This document shows positions 1 to 7,977 of a stretch of DNA of 64,000 nt, piece after piece (the first letter of the stretch is position 1; every line of letters begins with the position of its first letter). The DNA is from Palleronia salina (GTDB lineage Bacteria; Pseudomonadota; Alphaproteobacteria; Rhodobacterales; Rhodobacteraceae). The notes under the pieces are model-generated. The model worked only from the letters and a program-made list of their open reading frames with translations. It was not told where the DNA came from and did no database searches. The stretch lies in NCBI RefSeq assembly GCF_900141995.1, contig NZ_FQZA01000006.1, forward strand, positions 1-64,000, written 5' to 3'. The translations under genes were made by a program, and so were the position numbers.

Positions 1-1
1 G

Positions 2-199
2 GGCGACGACACGATCAACGGCGGGGCGGGCTCGGACTACGCGCTCTTCGACGGCGACCGGGCGAGCTACACGCTGACGCGGAGCTCGGGCACGGAGGTC
101 ACCGTGAGCGGCCCCGACGGCACCGACAGCCTGACCAACGTGGAGTATTTCCGCTTCGACGACATGGACGTGACCATCTGGGAGCTCGCGATCGTGTAG
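2..199 (+). CDS. C-terminal end of an RTX/hemolysin-type calcium-binding protein (partial)
   Basis: Only the last 65 codons are inside the window; the start lies upstream. The reading frame opens with a glycine/aspartate nonapeptide of the RTX type (GDDTINGGAGSD), which in this family folds into a calcium-binding beta-roll. It continues with a conserved tail (YTLTRSSG, GTDSLTNVEYFRFDD) typical of the C-terminal part of type I secreted RTX proteins of Rhodobacterales. Such proteins leave the cell through an ABC/MFP/TolC exporter and fold on meeting external calcium. No exporter genes are visible here, and the enzymatic or adhesive domain is not in view, so the actual function is unknown. Confidence 0.85.
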   Translation, partial: GDDTINGGAGSDYALFDGDRASYTLTRSSGTEVTVSGPDGTDSLTNVEYFRFDDMDVTIWELAIV

Positions 200-690
200 A
201 GGGGGCGCCCTCGCGACGGATGCGACCGCGACGGGACGATCAATCCCCTGCCGTAAATATCGGCAACCGACGGCCGCGCCTGCCAGTGTCGGATGCGCCG
301 GTCCCGTCCGCGTCGCTGGATGCAACGGCGCGACCCGCGCGCGGCGATCAAGGTCGTCGCCGGTGTGACGCCCGGAAAGCTCGACGCCGTTGCGCGCCGT
401 TGTCCCGCAGGAGCACGGCAGGGGCAGAGGCGCGGGGGCCTGTGCCGACCTCCGGCGATGCGGCGGCGTACGTTACGTCACCCGCATGACCGCTTTAATG
501 CCCCGATTGCGCCCCCGACTCGCAATATTCGGGTGGAATTCTCACCACTGGCGACGCCGCCCGGCCCGCCATGTACGCCCGGCCGGGCCCAGTTGCATTC
601 CCTCGCACTCGGCCGCCGCGAGAGACAAGAAGCAGGACCGCGACCGCCGGGCAGGGAGGGCGTCGCGGCGCGCAATGGCAAGGATCGGAC
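200..690. other. Intergenic stretch of about 490 bp, no gene seen
   Basis: Between the RTX protein stop and the next well-supported start I see no open frame with a ribosome-binding site and protein-like composition; the open frames present are arginine/proline-rich GC artefacts. A GC-rich near-palindrome lies directly after the stop near 199-215 but lacks a T-run, so I do not call it a terminator. The promoter of the following gene presumably lies here but I cannot point to it. Confidence 0.5.
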
Positions 691-1266
691 GTGTTCGAAG
701 AATTGGCTAGGTGGTATCTGGAATTGCCGCGAGAGGGCACGCGCCTTCTGGTCCTCGGTCTCGCCTACCTGGGCGGGCTCATGGTCCTTCCCCGTGAAAG
801 CAGGCAGACCGCCAGGATCGGCCGGTCGGCCTATGTCGCGCTGACGGGCGTCTTCTTCATCGCGGTGGTCGCGTCGCAGGCCCCGTGGTTCTTGGTGGGC
901 TCATACCCTCCCGCGGGGGCGCTGGAAGCGCTGGTTCTCTGGGATCTCGTCTCGGCCGTGGGGATCGGGTGCTTCTTCGGGATCGTGGCCATGCGCCGGT
1001 CCCGTGACGGATGGGGGCACCCGGGCCGCTTTTTCCTGGCCTACGTTCCCGTCGTGAACCTTTTGCTGATGTTGAAGCCGCCGGCGAAAGAGGAGCGTGC
1101 CGCGCCGCGCCCCCTGACGGGCAGGCTGCGCGCGACGGCAAGCGTTGCCGCCGGCATTTTCCTGCTGGGCCTGGCCAGCACGTTCAGCACGGTCATGGAC
1201 CGGATCGTCGACAGAACCCAGCACCTGGAACCCGTGCAGCTGAGCGCGAACACCCTCGATCTGTGA
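691..1266 (+). CDS. Hypothetical multi-pass inner membrane protein
   Basis: 191 residues from a GTG start, chosen because AAGGA sits 8-9 bases upstream; the open frame extends further back but that part is arginine-rich and not protein-like. The sequence shows about four hydrophobic segments (around residues 15-30, 45-65, 80-105 and 120-135, then a further one near 160-180), separated by short charged loops, and a short hydrophilic C-terminal tail. No catalytic motif or named domain is recognised. It stands alone on the plus strand, convergent with the uspA-like gene. A real membrane protein is likely; its role is unknown. Confidence 0.6.
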   Translation: MFEELARWYLELPREGTRLLVLGLAYLGGLMVLPRESRQTARIGRSAYVALTGVFFIAVVASQAPWFLVGSYPPAGALEALVLWDLVSAVGIGCFFGIVAMRRSRDGWGHPGRFFLAYVPVVNLLLMLKPPAKEERAAPRPLTGRLRATASVAAGIFLLGLASTFSTVMDRIVDRTQHLEPVQLSANTLDL

Positions 1267-1323
1267 TAAGGGGTATTCGCGCCCTGTGATGGGGTGAGCG
1301 CGAAACCAGGGATGCCGCGCCGC

Positions 1324-1755
1324 TCAGCCCACGGCCATGACCGGGACCTTCGCGACCCCGATCAGCTTGTGCGACAGGCTGCCCATGAGCAGCCCGGTGA
1401 GCGTGCCCATGCCGCGCCGCCCGACCACGATCAGGTCGGCGCCCAGCTTGTCGGCATGGGCGAGGATCGCGTCGGCGGGGCGGCCGTTCAGGACATCCGG
1501 GTCGACATCGCAACCGCGCGCGGCGGCGGCCTCCTGCGCCCGGGCGACCACTTCCTTGGTGTGGCGCTCCAACTCTTCGGTGTTGACCGGGATCTCGACC
1601 GCGCCGGCCCCCACGGCCAACGCCGTGGTTTCGGGTTCGGGCACGAAGGCCACGTGCAGCGTCGCGTCCTGGGACTTGGCCAGGTCGGCGGCAACGCTGA
1701 GCGCGTGCTCGGCCGGGTCGGAGCCGTCAAAGGGGACGAGGATCTTCTTGAACAT
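1324..1755 (-). CDS. Universal stress protein, UspA family
   Basis: 143 residues, the normal size for a single-domain UspA protein. It begins with the typical MFKKILVPFDGS strand-loop and carries the ATP-binding signature G-x2-G-x9-G-S at residues 112-126 (GRRGMGTLTGLLMGS), so it should belong to the nucleotide-binding branch. Cytoplasmic stress-associated proteins of this family are usually induced by starvation, oxygen limitation or respiratory inhibition; which applies here cannot be read from the sequence. AAGGAG lies just upstream of the ATG. It is monocistronic, with no obvious operon partner. Confidence 0.93.
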   Translation of the reverse strand: MFKKILVPFDGSDPAEHALSVAADLAKSQDATLHVAFVPEPETTALAVGAGAVEIPVNTEELERHTKEVVARAQEAAAARGCDVDPDVLNGRPADAILAHADKLGADLIVVGRRGMGTLTGLLMGSLSHKLIGVAKVPVMAVG

Positions 1756-1834
1756 CGGGATCTCCTTGTCGTGTGTGGCGCCTTGTTAACCGGTGCCGTC
1801 GGGCCCCTCCTTGATCGAGGTCAAGTGGCTGGGG

Positions 1835-2989
1835 TCAGCCTCCCAGCGATCGCAGCAGCGCCACCGATGGATCACCGGTGGCAGCCTGTCCACGGCTGCG
1901 CTGGTACTCGGCGATGGCGGCGCGGCTGTTGGGGCCGAGGACGCCGTCGGCCCCGCCGGTGTCATATCCGGAACGCGTTAGCCGGCGTTGCAGGTCCACG
2001 CGCATGTCCTTCGTCAGGCCGTATCGGTCGGGCGGGAACGCGCCCTGGATCGGCGGGCCGCCCGCGATCCGGTCCGACAGGTGGCCCACCCCGATCGCGT
2101 AGCTGTCGGAGTTGTTGTAGCGCTTGATCGCGTCGAAATTGCCCGTGACGCGGAAGCTGGGGCCGCCCGGCTGGGGCGTGATGACCCGGCCGCCCGAGGG
2201 CGCCGAGACGCCGACCTCGCCGCCCCACGGCACGCCGCGCTGCCAGCCCGACCGCGAAAGATACGCGGCGGTCGAGGCCAGGGCGTCGGTGGGATCCTCG
2301 CCCCAGATGTCACGGCGTCCGTCGCCGGTGAAATCCACCGCGTAGGCCTGGTAGGACGTGGGGATGAACTGCGTGTGCCCCATGGCGCCGGCCCAGCTGC
2401 CCACCATGCGGTCGGGCGTGGTATCGCCGTTCTGGACGATCCTCAGAGCGGCGATCAGCTGCCGCTCGAAGAACGCGCCGCGCCGCCCGTCATAGGCCAG
2501 CGTCGAGGTCGACGACACGATCGGGATATTGCCCCGGCGCGACCCGTAGTTCGACTCCAGCCCCCAGACCGCCGCGACCACCTGCGCCGGCACGCCGTAG
2601 CGCGCCTCGATCGCGTTCAGCGTGCCGCGATACTGGGCGAACTTCGCGCGGCCCGTGGCGACCTTCTCGTCCGAGGCGGCGATGGCCAGGTAATCTTCCA
2701 GCGTCCGCGTGAACTCGGTCTGGTTGCGGTCGCGGTCGATGACGCCCGGCAGGAAGCCCGCGCCCTGGAAACTGCGCGACACGACGCCCGGATCGATACC
2801 GGCGGCCACCGCACGGCCGCGGAACGCGTCGACCCAGGCCGACCAGCCGGGGTTGGGCTGCGGCCGCATCTCGGGCGGCAGGCCCGCGCGCCCGACGGGG
2901 ACGCCCGCGCCACCGGCACCGCCGACCTGGCAGGCCGAAAGGCCCAGGGCCGCCGCGCCCAAGGAAAAGGTTCTGCGTGAAATCTGCAT
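1835..2989 (-). CDS. Lytic murein transglycosylase, MltB-like, with peptidoglycan-binding domain
   Basis: 384 residues. The N-terminus has a twin arginine (R5, R6) and a lipobox ending at Cys20 (LSAC), so the protein probably leaves by Tat and is lipidated. An SLT_2/MltB catalytic domain follows (about 45-310) with the catalytic glutamate at E145 in GLESNYG and the downstream GAMGHTQFIPTSY segment that lines the active site. The last 60 residues form a PG_binding_1 domain (DLQRRLTRSGYDTGGADGVLG). Enzymes of this family cleave the MurNAc-GlcNAc bond giving 1,6-anhydro-MurNAc ends in the periplasm. Single gene; other wall enzymes lie elsewhere in the window (61 kb). Confidence 0.94.
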   Translation of the reverse strand: MQISRRTFSLGAAALGLSACQVGGAGGAGVPVGRAGLPPEMRPQPNPGWSAWVDAFRGRAVAAGIDPGVVSRSFQGAGFLPGVIDRDRNQTEFTRTLEDYLAIAASDEKVATGRAKFAQYRGTLNAIEARYGVPAQVVAAVWGLESNYGSRRGNIPIVSSTSTLAYDGRRGAFFERQLIAALRIVQNGDTTPDRMVGSWAGAMGHTQFIPTSYQAYAVDFTGDGRRDIWGEDPTDALASTAAYLSRSGWQRGVPWGGEVGVSAPSGGRVITPQPGGPSFRVTGNFDAIKRYNNSDSYAIGVGHLSDRIAGGPPIQGAFPPDRYGLTKDMRVDLQRRLTRSGYDTGGADGVLGPNSRAAIAEYQRSRGQAATGDPSVALLRSLGG

Positions 2990-3124
2990 GTGAAGGGTCC
3001 GCTCGCTTGGTTTTTTGCCAGTCTAGCAAGGCCGTGCTAAACGTCGAGGGCAAGCACGCGACACTCGGCCGGGAACCGCGTGCGGGGCGGGGAACCCAGC
3101 CGCCTTGGCCCGTGTTCGGAGCAG

Positions 3125-3739
3125 ATGACGGGACAAAACGACATGGCCGACGGGGGACATTACGTCCGTGACATTCTCGACCAGCTGGACGAGCTGAGCG
3201 GTCGCGACAAGATCTCGGTCGGCGACGTGGTCGAGGCGTTCGGCCCCACCGCCTTTTTGCCGCTGCTGCTGGTGCCCGCGCTGCTGGTCACCTCGCCGCT
3301 CAGCGGCATTCCGCTGTTTTCCAGCCTGTGCGGCATCACCATCGGCCTGATCTCGTCGCAGCTGTTCATCCAGCGTCAATCGCTGTGGCTGCCCGGTTTC
3401 CTGTGGAAGCGCACGGTCCGCGGCCAGCGCCTGCACGAAGGGATCGTGAAAAGCCGGTCCCTGGCCGACTGGGTCGACCGGCACCTGGGCGACCGGCTGC
3501 ACGCCTTCACCTCGGCGCCCGGCCGGGCCATGGCCTACCTCGCCTGCATGGTCGCGGGTTTCGCCATGCCGTTTCTGGAACTGGTGCCGTTCTCGTCCTC
3601 GCTGCTGGGCCTGTCGGTGGTGTTCATCGTCACGGGGCTGCTGGCGGTGGACGGGCTGTTCGTGCTGCTGGGCTACTGCATCATCGCGCTGGCCTCGATG
3701 ATCCCGGTTTTCGTGTTCACGGGCCTGCTCTCGGCTTGA
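3125..3739 (+). CDS. ExoD-family exopolysaccharide synthesis membrane protein
   Basis: 204 residues from the ATG at 3125, which has GGAG five bases upstream; an in-frame ATG at 3143 is the alternative. After a hydrophilic N-terminal region of about 45 residues (YVRDILDQLDEL) come hydrophobic segments beginning with FGPTAFLPLLLVPALLV and ending with several helices near the C-terminus, the standard ExoD layout. ExoD proteins were described in rhizobia as affecting exopolysaccharide production and alkali tolerance, but their biochemical activity is not established. The gene is divergent from the transglycosylase and is followed about 50 bases later by the ParA-like gene on the same strand. Confidence 0.88.
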   Translation: MTGQNDMADGGHYVRDILDQLDELSGRDKISVGDVVEAFGPTAFLPLLLVPALLVTSPLSGIPLFSSLCGITIGLISSQLFIQRQSLWLPGFLWKRTVRGQRLHEGIVKSRSLADWVDRHLGDRLHAFTSAPGRAMAYLACMVAGFAMPFLELVPFSSSLLGLSVVFIVTGLLAVDGLFVLLGYCIIALASMIPVFVFTGLLSA

Positions 3740-3790
3740 CTCTGCGGCAAATGGCGTGTCGCCTGCTGCCGTCTATTCTGCACTGCGGCA

Positions 3791-4432
3791 ATGACGGGGG
3801 GACGGGGTTTGGCGCATGTAATCACGGTGGCCCAGCAAAAGGGCGGGTCGGGCAAGACGACGCTCGCGGTGAACCTGGCGGTGGCGCTGGTGCGCGCGGG
3901 CCATTCGGTGGCCGTGCTCGACACCGACCCGCAGGGATCGCTGGGGCGGTGGTTCATGGCCCGGCGCGAGGCGGGGATCGAGGATCTTGATTTCGCCACG
4001 GCCAGCGCGTGGGGCGTCAGCTATGAATGCGACAAGCTGAAGAAGACCAACGATTTCGTCATCATCGACACGCCGCCCAAGGTCGACTCGGACCTGCGGC
4101 CCGCCTTGCGGGCGACCGACCTGGTCCTGGTCCCGGTGGCCACCAGCCAGGTGGATCTCTGGGCGGTGGACTCGATCCTCGACCTGGCCGAGCGCATCCG
4201 CAAACCCGCCATGGTGGTGCTGAACCGGTTCAAGTCGGGCACGCGCGTGTCGGACGAGATCGACGGCCTGCTGAGCGAGCGCGAGCTGACCCGCGCCAAG
4301 ACGGTGCTGGGCAACCGCGTGGTCTATGTCGAGACGCTGGGGCAGGGGCGTGGCGTGCTGGAGCGCGGCAAGGGCGCCTGGAGCACCGAGGTCGAATCCC
4401 TGCGCGACGAGATCATCGCCGCCCTGGGCTGA
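3791..4432 (+). CDS. ParA-family P-loop ATPase
   Basis: 213 residues. It has the deviant Walker A of the ParA/MinD superfamily (QKGGSGKTT, about residues 16-24), the switch region DTDPQGSLGRWF and the IDTPPKVDSD Walker B-like segment. At this length and without an N-terminal HTH it belongs to the short ParA-like group used for positioning plasmids, chromosomes or protein complexes by ATP-dependent DNA or membrane binding. No parB-like partner is adjacent, so chromosome partitioning is not implied. The start is uncertain: ATG 3791 or TTG 3809, the latter preceded by a long G-rich stretch and giving the more usual MAHVITVAQQKGG beginning. Confidence 0.88.
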   Translation: MTGGRGLAHVITVAQQKGGSGKTTLAVNLAVALVRAGHSVAVLDTDPQGSLGRWFMARREAGIEDLDFATASAWGVSYECDKLKKTNDFVIIDTPPKVDSDLRPALRATDLVLVPVATSQVDLWAVDSILDLAERIRKPAMVVLNRFKSGTRVSDEIDGLLSERELTRAKTVLGNRVVYVETLGQGRGVLERGKGAWSTEVESLRDEIIAALG

Positions 4433-4441
4433 TCGCCAACG

Positions 4442-4468
4442 AAAAAAGGCGCGGGGATACCGCGCCTT
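4442..4468 (-). terminator. Intrinsic terminator of the cold-shock gene
   Basis: A 9-bp perfect stem (4446-4454 with 4460-4468) and a 5-base loop is bordered on the left by six A residues, which read as a T-run on the minus strand. It therefore fits termination of the cold-shock transcript; on the plus strand, behind the ParA-like gene, there is no T-run. Confidence 0.8.
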
Positions 4469-4490
4469 CCTCCATCGTATCGGTCTTGGC

Positions 4491-4697
4491 TTACGCCAGG
4501 GCCAGGTTCGTCGCCGACTGGCGGCCGTCACGGCCGGTTTCCATGTCGAAGGTGACCTTCTGGTCGTCCTTCAGGCCGGTCAGGCCGGCACGCTCGACGG
4601 CGGAAATGTGGACGAAAACGTCCTTGCCGCCGGTCTCGGGCGCGATGAAGCCGAAGCCCTTGGTGGTGTTGAACCATTTCACAGTGCCATTGGCCAT
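4491..4697 (-). CDS. Cold-shock protein, CspA family
   Basis: 68 residues, a single cold-shock domain. The start is the ATG at 4697 with GGAG nine bases upstream, giving MANGTVKWFN; upstream codons in the open frame are not conserved. Both nucleic-acid-binding motifs are present: RNP1-like KGFGFI and RNP2-like VFVHIS. Proteins of this kind bind single-stranded RNA and DNA and prevent secondary structure, often as RNA chaperones. The long unannotated stretch upstream (4698-5049) would be consistent with a long 5-prime leader, which is common for csp genes, but no defined thermosensor structure was identified. Confidence 0.96.
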   Translation of the reverse strand: MANGTVKWFNTTKGFGFIAPETGGKDVFVHISAVERAGLTGLKDDQKVTFDMETGRDGRQSATNLALA

Positions 4698-5049
4698 GTG
4701 ATGTCTCCTGTCGTTTGGTCGTCTGTTCGCGGAATTGCAACAGCGTGGCAAAAGGTGCCTTGATCGAGTTCGCTGATGCCCGCGTTGACGGGACAGGGGA
4801 TCGATAGAGGTCGTCTAAGCACGTGCCTCATGACACCGGGCCTCGGGCTTTGCAAGAAAAAATCGCCGCGCACCGGGGGGCTTGCCTGGCTGCGCCGCCG
4901 AACCCAGATCAGCGGGCCGATCCGGCGGGGCCGGTACCGGGTCCGGCGGATATGCGCCGACATGGGACGCGACCGCGAAACGTGATCGGGCGCGCCGGAA
5001 CAGCGGCTGCAACCACCCGTTGACCCGCCAGTGAAACGGAGGAAACGTC
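4698..5049. other. Intergenic region between cold-shock gene and a small basic protein gene
   Basis: About 350 bp with no supported coding sequence. It holds the leader and promoter of the cold-shock gene on the minus strand and of the 41-residue protein on the plus strand. I see no T-arm or tRNA-like fold and no convincing hairpin. Confidence 0.5.
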
Positions 5050-5175
5050 ATGTTGAAACGCCTTTTGAGATCCCTTCTCGGCGGTCGCGGCCGTCGCCGC
5101 ACCGTCCAACGTCGCCGTGACCCGAAGGTGGCCGCGGCCAAGACGGTGGCCCGCGAAGCCAGCCGGAAACTGTAA
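5050..5175 (+). CDS. Small, very basic protein of 41 residues (unknown)
   Basis: The ATG is preceded by GGAGG eight bases upstream, one of the best ribosome-binding sites in the window, and the frame is followed within 6 bases by a strong terminator hairpin, so this is a compact stand-alone transcript. The product (MLKRLLRSLLGGRGRRR then an alanine/lysine/arginine tail ending ASRKL) has an amphipathic hydrophobic-basic N-terminus and about one third Lys/Arg. Such a composition could suit RNA, DNA or membrane-surface binding, but I do not recognise a family. The gene boundaries are clear; the function is not. Confidence 0.65.
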   Translation: MLKRLLRSLLGGRGRRRTVQRRRDPKVAAAKTVAREASRKL

Positions 5176-5181
5176 GCAACG

Positions 5182-5207
5182 GGCCGCGCCGATGGGCGCG
5201 GCCTTTT
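5182..5207 (+). terminator. Intrinsic terminator after the 41-residue protein gene
   Basis: A 9-bp perfect stem (5182-5190 with 5195-5203), a 4-base loop and a following TTTT at 5204-5207. Confidence 0.85.
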
Positions 5208-5505
5208 CCGTAGCCGGGCCCGGTCAAAGGCCCTTTATCTTCTCGCGTACATTGCCGTTGCGGCACCGCCCCCCCCCGCAATCCCGCGATCGAGAATTCT
5301 CCAGTCATTCCACGTGCCGAGGGGCCGCAAGCGCCACCCCGTAAATTTACGTTGCGGCAAGCCGCCGCAGCGCAGCATATTTCGTGCGCGGGATGGACCC
5401 AACGTGATATGTTGACCGTTAGACGAGGTATCGCGCAAAAGCCCGGTGCCGTCTCATTTCCCCACCCAGGGCCGTCTTTCCCGCGGCCATTGTCAGAAAG
5501 CCAAG
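5208..5505. other. Intergenic region with a C9 run, no gene seen
   Basis: Nearly 300 bp upstream of the 37-residue gene. It contains a run of nine C at 5269-5277 and is locally more AT-rich (5280-5420) than its surroundings, as expected for a promoter region. No convincing open frame, RNA gene or repeat was found. Confidence 0.4.
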
Positions 5506-5619
5506 ATGACCGACAAGAAGATCTCTTCCAAACCCGTGGTGCTGGGCCAGGCGCCGGTATCGGACAAGGATCCGAACCGCTTCGACACGGCGCCCAGCAC
5601 CGTGAAGCCCAAGGTCTGA
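5506..5619 (+). CDS. Small polar protein of 37 residues (unknown)
   Basis: An ATG-started frame (MTDKKISSKPVVLGQAPVSD) ending in TVKPKV, rich in Lys, Pro, Ser and Asp and without hydrophobic segments, so likely unstructured and cytoplasmic. The upstream purine-rich AGAAAGCCAAG is a weak ribosome-binding site. It is followed directly by a perfect 11-bp bidirectional terminator. Its composition, stop codon and terminator make it a plausible real gene, but there is no motif and no inferred role. Confidence 0.5.
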   Translation: MTDKKISSKPVVLGQAPVSDKDPNRFDTAPSTVKPKV

Positions 5620-5640
5620 GCCCCCGGCTCGGCTGAAACG

Positions 5641-5674
5641 AAAACGCCCGCGCCATCCCGGCGCGGGCGTTTCT
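5641..5674. terminator. Bidirectional terminator between the 37-residue gene and ettA
   Basis: A perfect 11-bp stem (5644-5654 with 5660-5670), a 5-base loop, A-rich sequence on the left and TTCT on the right. It lies between convergent genes and can serve both. Confidence 0.8.
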
Positions 5675-5708
5675 GGTTCCGGATCGGGGCCCGGTGACGG
5701 GGCGCGGC

Positions 5709-7364
5709 CTACCGCGCGAACTTCTTGAACTTCACGCGCTTGGGTTCGAGCGAATCCACGCCCAGCCGCTTCTTCTTGTCTTCCTCGTAATCCTCGAAGT
5801 TGCCCTGGAACCACTCCACGTGACCCTCGCCCTCGAAGGCCAGGATGTGGGTGCAGAGCCGGTCGAGGAAGAAGCGGTCGTGGCTGATGATGACGGCGCA
5901 GCCCGCGAAATCCTCCAGCGCGTCTTCCAGCGCGCGCAGGGTCTCGACGTCCAGGTCGTTGGTCGGCTCGTCGAGCAGCAGCACGTTGCCGCCGGATTTC
6001 AGCAGCTTGGCCATGTGCACGCGGTTGCGCTCGCCGCCCGACAGGCTGCCGACCTTCTTCTGCTGGTCGCCGCCCTTGAAGTTGAACGCCCCGCAATAGG
6101 CGCGCGAGTTCATCTGCGCGTCCCCCAGGTCGATGATCTCGCCGCCGCCCGAGATTTCCTCCCAGACGGTGGCGTTGGGGTCGAGCGCGTCGCGCGACTG
6201 GTCCACGTAGGCCAGGTCCACGGTGTCGCCGAACTCGATGCTGCCCTCGTCGGGCTGTTCCTGCCCGGTCAGCATCCGGAACAGCGTGGTCTTGCCCGCG
6301 CCGTTGGGGCCGATCACGCCCACGATGCCGCCCGGCGGCAGCGAGAAGCTCAGATCCTCGATCAGAAGCTTGTCGCCCATGCCCTTCTTCAGGTTCTCGA
6401 CCTCGATCACCTTGCCGCCCAGCCGCTCGCCGTTGGGGATGATGATCTGCGCCTTGCCCAGACGCTCGCGCTCGGACTGGTTGGCCATTTCCTCGTAGGC
6501 GCTGATCCGCGCCTTCGATTTGGCCTGCCGGGCCTTCTGGCCCTGGCGCATCCATTCCAGCTCGCGCTGAAGGGTCTTCTGCTTGGACTTGTCCTCGCGC
6601 GCCTCCTGCTCCAGCCGCTTGGCCTTCTGTTCCAGCCACGAGGAATAGTTGCCCTCGTATGGGATGCCGCGGCCGCGGTCGAGCTCGAGGATCCAGCCGG
6701 TGATGTCGTCCAGGAAATACCGGTCGTGGGTGACGATCAGGATAGTGCCCTTGTACTCGATCAGGTGGTTCTGCAGCCAGGCGATGGTCTCGGCGTCCAG
6801 GTGGTTGGTCGGCTCGTCCAGCAGCAGCATGTCGGGCTGTTCCAGCAGCAGCCGGCACAGCGCCACGCGGCGCGCCTCGCCGCCCGACAGGCTCGCGGGG
6901 TCGGCATCGTCCGGCGGGCAGCGCAGCGCCTCCATGCTGATGTCGATCTGCGCGTCCAGATCCCACAGGTTCTGCGCGTCGATCTCGTCCTGGAGCTTGG
7001 CCATCTCCTCGGCCGTCTCGTCGGAATAGTTCATCGCCAGCTCGTTGTAGCGTTCGAGCACGGCCTGCTTTTCCTTCACGCCCAGCATGACGTTCTCGCG
7101 GACCGTCAGCGACGGGTCGAGCTGCGGCTCCTGCGGGAGGTATCCGACCTTGGCGCCCTCGGCCGCCCAGGCCTCGCCGGTGAAATCCTTGTCCATCCCG
7201 GCCATGATCTTCAGCAGGGTGGACTTACCGGCGCCGTTCACGCCGACGACGCCGATCTTCACCCCGGGCAGGAAGTTCAGTCGAATGTTCTCGAACAGCT
7301 TCTTGCCGCCGGGGATCGTCTTGGACACGCCGTCCATGTGGTAGACGAATTGATAGGTTGCCAT
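5709..7364 (-). CDS. ettA: Energy-dependent translational throttle protein EttA (ABC-F)
   Basis: 551 residues; the family is about 555. The start is the ATG at 7364 ([15 protein letters not shown]), preceded by GGAGG; the open frame runs on upstream but loses similarity. Two ABC ATPase domains are fused without membrane segments: Walker A at residues 41-49 (GVNGAGKST) and again in [14 protein letters not shown], signatures [15 protein letters not shown] and [15 protein letters not shown], Walker B DEPTNHLD and DEPTNDLD. The EttA-type arm and linker (about 240-320, [18 protein letters not shown]) lie between them. EttA binds the ribosomal E site and gates the first elongation step according to the ATP/ADP ratio. 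Confidence 0.96.
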   Translation of the reverse strand: MATYQFVYHMDGVSKTIPGGKKLFENIRLNFLPGVKIGVVGVNGAGKSTLLKIMAGMDKDFTGEAWAAEGAKVGYLPQEPQLDPSLTVRENVMLGVKEKQAVLERYNELAMNYSDETAEEMAKLQDEIDAQNLWDLDAQIDISMEALRCPPDDADPASLSGGEARRVALCRLLLEQPDMLLLDEPTNHLDAETIAWLQNHLIEYKGTILIVTHDRYFLDDITGWILELDRGRGIPYEGNYSSWLEQKAKRLEQEAREDKSKQKTLQRELEWMRQGQKARQAKSKARISAYEEMANQSERERLGKAQIIIPNGERLGGKVIEVENLKKGMGDKLLIEDLSFSLPPGGIVGVIGPNGAGKTTLFRMLTGQEQPDEGSIEFGDTVDLAYVDQSRDALDPNATVWEEISGGGEIIDLGDAQMNSRAYCGAFNFKGGDQQKKVGSLSGGERNRVHMAKLLKSGGNVLLLDEPTNDLDVETLRALEDALEDFAGCAVIISHDRFFLDRLCTHILAFEGEGHVEWFQGNFEDYEEDKKKRLGVDSLEPKRVKFKKFAR

Positions 7365-7507
7365 GGGGCCTCCGCGATGCATGCATGGGAATGTTGCGCG
7401 GGGGTGTAGGCGATATCGCGCCCGGCTGGAAGGGGGCGCGGCACGCCTTAGGCTGACGCAACGGAAATTACGGGACGCCGAGGGGGGCCGATCCGGTCGA
7501 CGGGGAT

Positions 7508-7977
7508 CTGCGATACCTGATCTACCGCTCGCGCGCCTTGTTCGCGCCGGGCAGCGCCACGGCGGACGACATGGCGCGGGGCGCGCCCGCCGCCGCAACG
7601 CCCGGCATGGCCTTACCGGCTATCTTCACATGGAAGGGGCGACGATCGTCCAGTATCTCGAAGGACCCGTTGCGCCGCTGGCCCGGCTCTTCGGCAATAT
7701 CTCCCGCGACCCACTGCATACGGACCTGTCGCTGCTGGCCAACGGCATCCTGCCGGGCCGCCGGTTCTCGGGCTGGGCCATGGCCTTCTCGGGGGGCGGG
7801 CCGGTGTCGTTCGCGGCCACCCGTGCGGATCAGGATGACTGGGATATCGACCGGGCCAGTGTCGATGCATTGCTCGATTTCATGCTGCTCTGCGTGCCGG
7901 GCCTTCCCGCGGACGACCCTGCGCCTACAGGATTTCATCCTCGTCGAACATCGGATCGGCCTCGATCTCGGCCGTGA
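7508..7977 (+). pseudogene. BLUF-domain blue-light photoreceptor, frame-disrupted
   Basis: A BLUF domain is split over two frames. The first part (7499-7582) reads [17 protein letters not shown], with the flavin tyrosine in the YRS motif at 7523. The second part, one frame away (from 7585), reads [14 protein letters not shown], then IVQYLEG and RRFSGWAMAFS, supplying the flavin-contacting Asn, Gln and the semi-conserved Trp. Omitting two bases near 7583 joins both parts and gives 25 residues from Tyr to Asn, the spacing of AppA- and BluF-type domains. No ATG, GTG or TTG precedes YRS in its frame (stop at 7454), so the start is also lost or is a CTG at 7508. The tail overlaps the convergent AstE-like gene by 53 bases. 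A sequencing error in the GGGG/CCC run is possible for the shift, not for the missing start. Confidence 0.75.

Noticed and set aside
3024-3039. Short inverted repeat TAGCA/TGCTA between the transglycosylase and exoD genes
   Set aside because: Five-base arms are too short to distinguish from chance.
3791-4432. Chromosome or plasmid partition locus
   Set aside because: The ParA-like gene has no ParB partner or parS-like palindromes nearby, so only the ATPase family is called.
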